64,000 nucleotides of DNA from Gnetum montanum. Taxonomy: Eukaryota > Streptophyta > Gnetopsida > Gnetales > Gnetaceae. Under the pieces are notes generated by a model, which was not told where the DNA came from, searched no databases, and saw nothing but the letters and a program-made list of their open reading frames with translations. Each line of letters opens with the position of its first letter. Position 1 is the stretch's first letter. Positions 56,559 to 64,000 of the stretch are shown here, piece after piece. The DNA lies in assembly GCA_015680685.1 (NCBI GenBank), contig MNCI01008611.1, positions 219,154 to 283,153 of the forward strand. The letters are read 5' to 3'. The translations under genes and the position numbers were made by a program.

Positions 56559-58544
56559 CTAGAATGGGGGATATCCCCCATGACTAAACATTTGAGCATG
56601 GTGAGGATTAATAAATGAAGGATGAGGATCCTTGCATGTTGGAAATATTGGAACTTGGTCATACTTACCCCTTTGGGGTTCACACACTGGATTGTAGTAA
56701 GCATAGTGGGGCAATTTATAAGATGTGGTTCCCAAATAATGGATTGACCCACTATGATAATTCAAACCATAACATGGTATGCAAGGATCAAGATGTTGCC
56801 CTCCATGGCTGTGTTCATTAGGTCGTATCGTTGTTGGAGTGTGAATTGGTGGCCCTGATGAAGTAACATGAGGTGTTGGATTTGAAGATAAGGATGCACC
56901 ACAGGCTTGGACTTGTGTAGAGTTGGAGGATGCAGTGGCCTTGGAATTACGTTGTCCCTTCCTAGGGTCATTTCTACAAAAGGGATGCCTTCGATGTTGC
57001 TGAGGTCTCTCACTACTGTTGGCAATAGTAGCACAAGTAACATTCGGGGGTTTTTTCTGTGGTGCAAACACTTTAGGAACAGTTGGTGGTGATGTAGAAG
57101 GAGGGAAAGGATGAGAATGTTGAAAATTAGGAGAAGTGTAAGGTGCACAAGGTGATGGTTGTGTTGAGAACATGGGCTGATAGTATTAAGGAGAATGATA
57201 ATGCGGTGCGATAGAGTATGTTGGCCTAGGTGGAGAAATAGGGTATTGGACTACATAAGCATTTGGGTTCAGATGATATGAAGAGTATCTCCAGTTTAGG
57301 GATGGCTTTCCCCACGACTGGGATTGTTGCCGTTGTGATCGAACACAGTATCTTTGTATGAACTCGGGATGTAACGTGCTTCCCCAATGCTCATATAAAT
57401 GTAACAAGATTGGGCATTGGCCCTTGGGATGATCATACAGGAAAATGTTGCATTCATACATGTGATTGGAAGTTGAGCCCGTATTTTCCTTATCCCTTCT
57501 TTCCGATTGTCTAATGATACTTTGTCATACTTCTCGGGTTGTCAAAACCCTATCTCCAATGATATCAATATATTCTACACACTTTTTATGTGTCCATTCC
57601 AAAATCTTATTAATCTTTTCCTTGACTTCCTCTAATGATTGTTGTACCAGCAAAGATGGTTCTTCCTCCCTAAGATTGGTTGATTTCTCCTTTTTACGAT
57701 CATGGACCTTTGTTAAGTTGAGATTTTGGTCCTATTGATGTTTTTCAACACTCTCCCATCTAGCCATTTCTCCTTCTTCTTTTGCTACTCGCTTAATAAG
57801 CTCTTGGACTTTATGGGTTCATAGTTTGTATAATTGACCTTGGGCATACATTCCTAAGGTCTCTCTTGTTTCATCACAAAGCCCATCAATGACATGGTAC
57901 ATTAGCCTTTCTTCAGAGAACTCATGGCCTAGAAAGTTTTTTAACAGTGCATAATATCTTTCTAAGGCCATGTCCAAGGGTTCATGTTGTGCTTGTTTCC
58001 ATCCTTGGATTTGTTTCCTCAAGGCTGATACTCTTGCGTAGGTTTGATATCTTTCGTTAAAAAGTTCTACCATTGTTGGCCAATGTCGTATTGAATTTGG
58101 TTTTAATGATCTATACCATACTTTTGCTTGGCCAATGAGTGTCATAGGAAAGAGCTTGAGTTTTTGCCATCCGTTATTAATGTTGTTCCATGTACAAGCA
58201 TCGTAGAAGGCTTGTAAATGTTGTTATGAATCTAAGTCATAGCCTCTTAAAAAATTTGGGAAGTTGTTTAAATCGAGCCTGGGTAGATGGCTCTCTTTAC
58301 GAAGCCTATGGGAGATTCGAACAGCCTCTTATATTTGTGTTAGGCTTGTAGTGGCCAGTAGGGGTTCATCATCATCGAGTAAGTTATGCTTTCATGCATT
58401 GGGATGACGTTGCTTTTATTTATGTTTATAGGAAACCCCCACCTCAGGTTGCGTACTCCAATCTTCATTGTCATATAGTTCATTGGTTCTCCAATGAGCT
58501 CCCTCACTAGATGTGGCATTATTATAGTCTTGTAGGAGAGGCAT
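56559..58544 (-). pseudogene. gag of element D, nearly full length with few breaks
   Basis: The frame runs 662 codons from ATG 58544 (MPLLQDYNNA) to TAG 56559. The gag core is well preserved and open from 58145 to 57819: VWYRSLKPNSIRHWPTMVEL, FNERYQTYARVSALRKQI, LDMALERYYALLKNFLGHEF, YHVIDGLCDETRETLGMYAQ. The region after it is charged. A zinc knuckle follows whose second Cys is Phe (C-N-I-F), with H and the last C kept. The final 204 codons (57173-56559) are open and rich in P, S, H, Y and T. I count five or more stops or a frameshift in the rest. The N-terminus differs from that of elements B and C, giving two gag subtypes. No pol follows. Confidence 0.8.
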
Positions 58545-58666
58545 GATTGTGAAGCTGTGTGTGAATTCGTATGTGACTTTTTGTAATTATTTCTTTACAA
58601 AAGATATATCGTTAATTCGTATATAGTGACCTTGTATGATATAACTAATCTAAATAACTAGCACTG

Positions 58667-58684
58667 TCCCTGGCAATGGTGCCA
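58667..58684 (-). promoter_or_regulatory. Primer binding site, tRNA-Asp type
   Basis: On the minus strand TGGCACCATTGCCAGGGA lies one base after the 5' LTR and resembles the plant tRNA-Asp complement with three or four changes. Confidence 0.75.
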
Positions 58685-58685
58685 A

Positions 58686-59571
58686 TGATGAGTGGCGAGG
58701 TACCCCTACACTCAACCATACGAATACGAGTGTTTCACGCACGATCCAGTTGAACTCCGTACACGAGCTAGTTTTGGTATGTAGATAGTTATCCTTAGGT
58801 TGCAGTTCGCTATCTTCCCACCTGGACTAGTATTAGCTTTGTCACGTATGGTTTAGTCCAAAGTAGATGTATGATGTGTTCCTATGCTAATGCTACTCTT
58901 GAAGAAAATGGAAGATAATGTTAATTAAGCTAAGAGAGAAAGGGTGAGAGAGAATCTAAGCTAGCCTAAGTGTGATGAGCATCTATTCCATAATCATCCA
59001 TAAACATCTTGGACCTCATGCACAACTACCACTGGGATTACCAAGCTCAAATCCTAGGTATGCTACTAGGTTACCAAGTAGTCACACTTAAATGCTTGTG
59101 ATCAAGTCATACTCATTCCGCGTTTAACAAGAGTTTAGGGTAAGAAGATATTAAATAAGAAAGCAGTAAATAAAAATTAAATAAATAATTAAGCTAAGTG
59201 AATGCTACAATGATGAATTAATCTTGATCTTTATTTCCAGTCATGTGCATGTCCAAGTACATCACACTCGAATAAGGATGTCGTACAATTACAATCACCA
59301 CCCTACGCACATACACTAGGAGAGAAGGGTTAAGAGAAGAACTACATAAAACTAAACACTTAAAAGAAATTATAAAAACTAAGAACTAACTCCTAGAACA
59401 AGGAAAGCCACCTCTTATTTATAGAAATTCAGGCAGGCTATGATATCGCGTACACAATATCGCAGCTGCAATATCGGGGGGTTCGATAACTAGGCCTGAC
59501 AAATCATATCTTGTATTAGGGCTCCGATAACAGGGCTCCAATAACTGGGCCTGACAGACCGTGACTCATCA
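58686..59571 (-). repeat. 5' LTR of element D
   Basis: An 886-bp minus-oriented LTR with TGATGAGTGG on the left and GACTCATCA on the right. GATATCGCG and GCAATATCG cores lie at 59440-59477 and the reverse TATA (CTTATTTATAG) at 59413-59423. Most differences from the other LTR of D are single transitions. Confidence 0.85.
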
Positions 59572-59959
59572 ATAAAGGTTTTTCAAAAGTAGAGGATTTT
59601 CAAGCCTTTGTAAAGGGTTTTCTAATGCTTTACAAAGGAGTTTTTTTATATGGTTTTTGAATGAGGATTTTGTTTCTTCAATGAGGGCTAGTAGAGTGGG
59701 CTTCACTACTTGAATTCATTAAACATATTACACAAATTACTATGTCTAAACTACATGAGATTTTTATTCAACTAAAAGTCTTATTTAAATGGTAAAAGGC
59801 TCTTGAAGATAAATAGGAAATATTTATTTACAATTAAGAAATGATCTCTAAATGGAAATAAAAAGAAGCACCATAGAAAAAAAAGATTATAATATAAGAA
59901 CATACAGTAGTGATGGATTAGCATAACAGTAACTTTTAAAATCTCAATCATACCACAAA

Positions 59960-61322
59960 CATCATACCTACAAAGAAAGTGTGGATCATTGAACTTAGAA
60001 GGGGTAGGATGAATAAGTTCCCCAAATCAAAACTTTTTCAGACAAAGCACACACACTAAATTCAACGTGGTTTCCCAACTTGGAAAGTCCACACTTGGAG
60101 GATAGATCACAAGCACACCTCTAGACATTATTTCTCTCAAATGTGGTTTGAAGGATCCACACCTTGTACAGTCTTCAAGCCTTACTTTCAAGTGTTGTGC
60201 TGCAACATCAACCACTCAACCCTGCAAGGTCTTGTTAGGCTTAGAATGTGGTTTCTAGCCTTCCATAACCTTTACAATCTTAAGCTCCACTCTAGAGTGT
60301 TATGTCAAAACATCAAACACACAATCCCATAGGATACCGACAAGCTCAAGCAAGATGCCTTCACGCAAGAAGCACATCAACCTTGTAAGACAACAAGGGA
60401 GAATAATTAGACAGGATAAATGCAACATAATTTGTTGATTCTAGCACTTTAAGGTACAACACACTTTACAATGAACAAATGATGATACAATGAAGAGCAA
60501 CAAAGATTACAATGATTGAAAAAATAATTATATAATGATTGTACATAAGCTTTCACTTTTTACAATGCATATGATGTCTTCTTATAGCTGTCATGTTTCT
60601 AAATCCATCTTAGAACTCGTGCAACAGCTAGGCAACGATCACTAAAGGTCATGAAAGATGTCTTCTTCATGCCTAAGATGTCTTTTTGCTTTTGCCTTCT
60701 ATTTTGGGAAGATTTCTTTATCTGGGAAAGACGTCTTTCTAAAATCTCCATTCTAGGAAGACATCTTTGTCTGATGGAAGATATCTTTCTGAGTCTAGCC
60801 TTCATTCTATGAAGAAGTCTTTCTCTAGTGAAGATGTCTTAGCCTGAGGAAAGACATCTGCTATTTCTTGAAGATGTCTTTATTAGAGTTTACTCTAATT
60901 CTACCAAGACATCTATTGTTTCCCAAAGACTTCTTTCTTCACCTTTCTTTGTCATTTGAATTCTTTGTTCCTTTTTCATGTTCATCAAACTTCTATAATC
61001 TTTCTTTTCTTGAGCTCTTCATTCCTTGTCCACAACATAGATCTTTCGCATCCTTTAATGATGACAACTTTGCTTGTATAGTATCTAGTCCTCATCAACA
61101 TTCTTTGAAATTCTTGTATGCTCATTTGTGACCTTGTGGATGAAATTCTCCTTTGATCTCTAAACCAATTCATTTCTTGTCATCTCTGTAGGCTTTAACT
61201 CATTTTGTTTTCCATGTACATTATCCTACAAACATAATAACCATACAACCATTTAAACAACATTTGATTGCATTTCACTTAACATTTTGACAAACCAAAA
61301 GGTCCATAATCTCCCCCTTTTT
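59960..61322 (-). repeat. Copia-like LTR with polypurine tract, minus orientation
   Basis: On the minus strand AAAAAGGGGGAGAT (61322-61309) is the polypurine tract typical of many plant Ty1/copia elements, next to a TGG LTR start at 61306. Further in, near 60023-59997, the minus strand reads AACTTATTCATCCTACCCCT, close to the phrase that precedes the end of many copia LTRs. The left end is uncertain (about 59960). No pol is recognised to the right. Confidence 0.5.
60590..60960. repeat. Cluster of GAAGAcaTCTT-type words
   Basis: The words AAGATGTCTT, GAAGACATCTT, AAGACATCT, AAGACGTCTTTC and variants occur about 15 times in 370 bp, in a degenerate repeat with 20-40 bp spacing. The core AAGACRTCTT is self-complementary, so each copy can form a hairpin. 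It lies within the copia-like LTR region. Confidence 0.65.
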
Positions 61323-62904
61323 GGTGATGTTCAAAACTTAATAAAATGGGTTAGTGATCATACAAATATAATCATACTATTCTCCCCCTTTTTGAATAGA
61401 AGAAAAAAGGATAAGGCACATAAACTAGGGAGAGAGTATTTATAAAAGTGTAGTATAAAATAATAATAATCAAAAATCATGGTAGAATCCCAATAAAACT
61501 AGCAAGTAACAAATTCAATTAAAGAGCACACATTTTTCAGCACTAACTTCCATGAGCAGTTGCCCCAAATTTATCAAGAACTAATCCAAGCCTTTCTAAG
61601 TGATACTCAAACTTAAATCTTGAAGTGAAGTATAAGCCTTAAAGATCAAGTAACCTATCTCAAATGAATCATTAGTAAAGCATGGTTCTTTTAATGTTCA
61701 AATGTGCCCATCTTTGTAAACCATCAGCAAAAGAATAAATCTTCACAAGGTGAGATCAATCATGCCATATTTTAAATTCTTAACCTAGGAAGTTTGTCTC
61801 AAGGCAAACTACTTAAAGGATGTTTCAATCAAAATCATGGATACTTTGTCAAAATTAGAATGATCATGTGCTTGCTCATATTGTTGTAAGGAATAATATC
61901 ACTATTTGCATTCTTTTTAAAGATATATGTACTTCTTACTTCATCTTATGCTTGAATTTCAAATAGGTAGGCTAATGGTACATTAAGACTTACTCTTATC
62001 AATTCCAAACAAGGATCTACAACTAATCAAAAAGCAACAACACATGATTTGATGTTAAAGACCAAGTATAGATCAAGCAACCTATCTAATTGAAATAAAT
62101 ATCTCATTAGAACTTGTATCTTTATATTCAACTAGAAATTTGGAAAACATCAACAAAATAGATATGGAAGTCATGAAAGAAACATGCATATTTTGCTTTT
62201 TAAATAAGGCAATGTTACAAACACAACCATTTTTTAAAAAACAAAATTATAATCATGTCGAAGGATATCACAAATTTAAGACTTAACCATCCACTTAAAA
62301 AATACCTCTTGATGTTCTTAGCTTACTCATTTTGGAATATTTTGTTGTTTTAGTCTCTCTTGGTTGAAGTTTCCAAAGACTCCCCCTACATTGGTGATCT
62401 CCAAGATGATGATGGATAATGAGGAATAGGCTCCACCTACACATGTGCTACTTATCTTCGGCTATAAATGTACAAATGTTGTAAATCACAAACACACTGC
62501 AATTGTAGGTCAACATTAAGCTCAAATATGGAGACTAAGATTTTCAATAAGTAATATTAATAGGATTATCTTGTCTTATAAATAGCAAAAATATTCCAAA
62601 GATCATGAGCTTACAAGCAAAACATCTTAATAACTTCTAATTAAACAAGATTGAAAACATGACAAAGATCAATAAGATAATGATCCAAAGAAAATCAAAA
62701 TAAGTGGTACACATATTTTTTTCATAGAACTAATTATATCAAGATCAAAAATGAATGTAAGGGATTCTCTAAACAATTATTCCACCATTTTTCAAGACAA
62801 ATGATTTTGGACTTCAAATACCATTCTTATTAACTAGCAAGCAAAGAGAAGGAGACTGCTATGATAAAAAATATTAATTTTTTGAGAAAAACAAGGATTC
62901 TTTG
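61323..62904. other. AT-rich region without recognisable gene
   Basis: If the polypurine tract is right, this is the 3' internal part of a minus-strand copia element, but I can identify no RNase H or integrase motif. Short frames only. Confidence 0.3.
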
Positions 62905-64000
62905 TCATAGGTAGCCTCAACCCCAAATCCCCTAGGGCCTCCACAAAGAAAAATGGGATTCAGCATGCCCTAGAAGATCCAGTAGATCATCTAGGAACTT
63001 AATGGGGAAGCAAAATGGGGGTGTAATAAGAGTATAGAAATATGCAAATTTATGAAATGATGCACTAAAATATAACAATTATATATGAAATTGTACATAA
63101 TATAGAATCATAAATTTTATTAAATAAACAAAGAATGAGTTCAAATATGTGTACAAAATTGGTTCCCAACAAGGGGTAGAAGGGGATTCACTTGGGCAAG
63201 GGTTTAGAGTCCGTTGAGGCCACAATCAACTCCACGATCTAGTATCTCTATCACTCCTAATGCTATAGAACCTCCTTTGCCTTCTCCTTAGATCTGTAAT
63301 GCTATTTAATGTTAGGTGTTATGGAAATGTGAAGGATTTGGATGGCCAAAGTGCATCATGTTGGGATTTGGTGATCTTAGGGGGGTAACATTAACAACCA
63401 AAACTCACAAATCCAAAGAAGGAGGAATGAAAAGGGGTAACAAGTTGCAAGGGGTCTACATTGCTAAGTACCAAGAAGCTACATTTTTTCCTAGGAAGTA
63501 AGAGCTCTTGAATTCCAAAATGCCAAGGGTGCTAAATTGCCAAAGCATGTGATCTTGTCATGGTGCCAAGGTGTGGTTTTATAGGGTTACATCCATGATT
63601 TCTGCTGCAAATTGGATGCAAATGGCTAACTAATTGGCTTCAAATTGCTAATTTATTGGTTGCAAATTTGCTAACATGATTGCTAAAAATTAGTTTCCAT
63701 GTTCATGGGGTAGGTGAGGTTCACCCCCCATGCATCCTAATTGTCAACCCACTTGACATTGTCTAACCCCCTCTCATTGGGGGGGAAGAGTGTCAACATT
63801 GAGGGGGGATGAGTGATCAACACTCAAGATGAGGGTTAACCCCCTCTAGGCTAGGTCACCCCCCTTTCCATGCTAGGGGGTAAGAGAGTTCTAACCCCCT
63901 TGCACTCCCCCATGCTAAACTTAAAGTCTCCTAACTGGCTTACCCCCCTATAGGATGTGTATCAACATAAAGAAAAGTATACTGCCGTCCCACACCCCCC
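62905..64000 (-). repeat. LTR-like repeat, copy 2 (inverted partner at 8.36-9.33 kb)
   Basis: Reverse complement of the 8359-9330 block, with the same order of landmarks. Here the TATA box is intact on the minus strand (CCCTATAAAACC at about 63572-63583). The GGGG/CCCC-rich terminal part (63.7-64.0 kb) reaches the window edge. A plus-strand open frame at 63316-63501 has no recognisable family and is probably spurious. Confidence 0.5.

Larger units (their letters stand above)
52845..59571 (-). mobile_element. Element D: complete gag-bearing non-autonomous GATATC-family element
   Basis: A 6,727-bp minus-strand element. On the minus strand the order is 5' LTR (59571 to 58686), tRNA-Asp PBS, gag (58544 to 56559), non-coding spacer, leader and deleted downstream ORF (54674 to 54009), pre-LTR region and 3' LTR (53717 to 52845). 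Flanks are ATAGA (52840-52844) and ATAAA (59572-59576), a target duplication with one change. Flanking short repeats also join across the insertion. There is no protease, RT or integrase. It fits the published TR-GAG class (LTR elements coding only for gag) but adds remnants of a downstream ORF. Confidence 0.8.

Noticed and set aside
63316-63501. 61-codon plus-strand frame with a glycine- and lysine-rich product
   Set aside because: It lies inside the inverted LTR-like repeat and its partner copy at 8.4-9.3 kb does not keep the frame.

Overview
The window looks like intergenic DNA from a large, repeat-rich plant nuclear genome. The evidence is that nearly all recognisable coding sequence is decayed LTR retrotransposon (gag, retropepsin, reverse transcriptase, RNase H, integrase), mostly Ty3/gypsy with tRNA-Asp-type primer binding sites like those of plant Athila/Tat elements. 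Two plant gene fragments are also present, a laccase last exon and a GH1 beta-glucosidase exon. A gymnosperm or another giant-genome seed plant is plausible, but this is inference. I found no intact host gene, no rRNA or tRNA gene and no CRISPR.

The main theme is one LTR family, here called the GATATC family. Its LTRs are about 780-1,110 bp. They read TGATG...CATCA, carry a cluster of GATATC-centred palindromes upstream of a TATAAATA box, and are followed by a PBS complementary to plant tRNA-Asp. Two copies look complete by LTR pairing and target-site duplications. Element C (39862-46583, + strand, TSD TTCTT) keeps gag and protease but lacks pol. Element D (52845-59571, - strand, TSD ATAGA/ATAAA) keeps a long gag, plus a deleted version of a downstream ORF next to its 3' LTR. 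The two are nearly the same length (6,722 and 6,727 bp). Solo LTRs lie at 46641-47749 (-, TSD TTTAT) and 51547-52392 (+, TSD CTTCT). Partial copies are A (14226-17905, -), B (29790-34490, +), an inverted protease-RT fragment (34500-36990, -) and E (1-4819, +). E carries the longest copy of the family's downstream ORF, a protein of about 900 codons with a globular N-terminal half and a coiled-coil C-terminal half. Together these pieces suggest a larger autonomous ancestor: LTR-PBS-gag-pro-RT-...-downstream ORF-PPT-LTR.

Other contents, left to right: a minus-strand gypsy gag with a candidate 180-bp LTR (4.86-5.92 kb); an LTR-like repeat (8.36-9.33 kb) with an inverted second copy at 62.9-64.0 kb; a 270-bp tandem repeat and a 195-bp duplication (10.3-11.5 kb); a GC-richer unassigned block ending in a degenerate 40-bp repeat (11.5-14.2 kb); an AT-rich region with a 2.1-kb array of dyad repeats, an unrecognised ORF and a decayed gypsy pol (19.4-29.4 kb); a tandem duplication (37.8-38.3 kb); the laccase/GH1 fragment pair beside a TATA box (49.3-50.4 kb); and a copia-like LTR region (59.96-61.3 kb).

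Nesting can be read directly. An old LTR is split by element C and then by the 46641-47749 solo LTR. Element D sits in a short A/T-rich repeat. Element B sits inside an older truncated LTR, which itself interrupts a gypsy integrase. Assembly gaps are at 8181-8358 and 44799-44896, with a single N at 1020.
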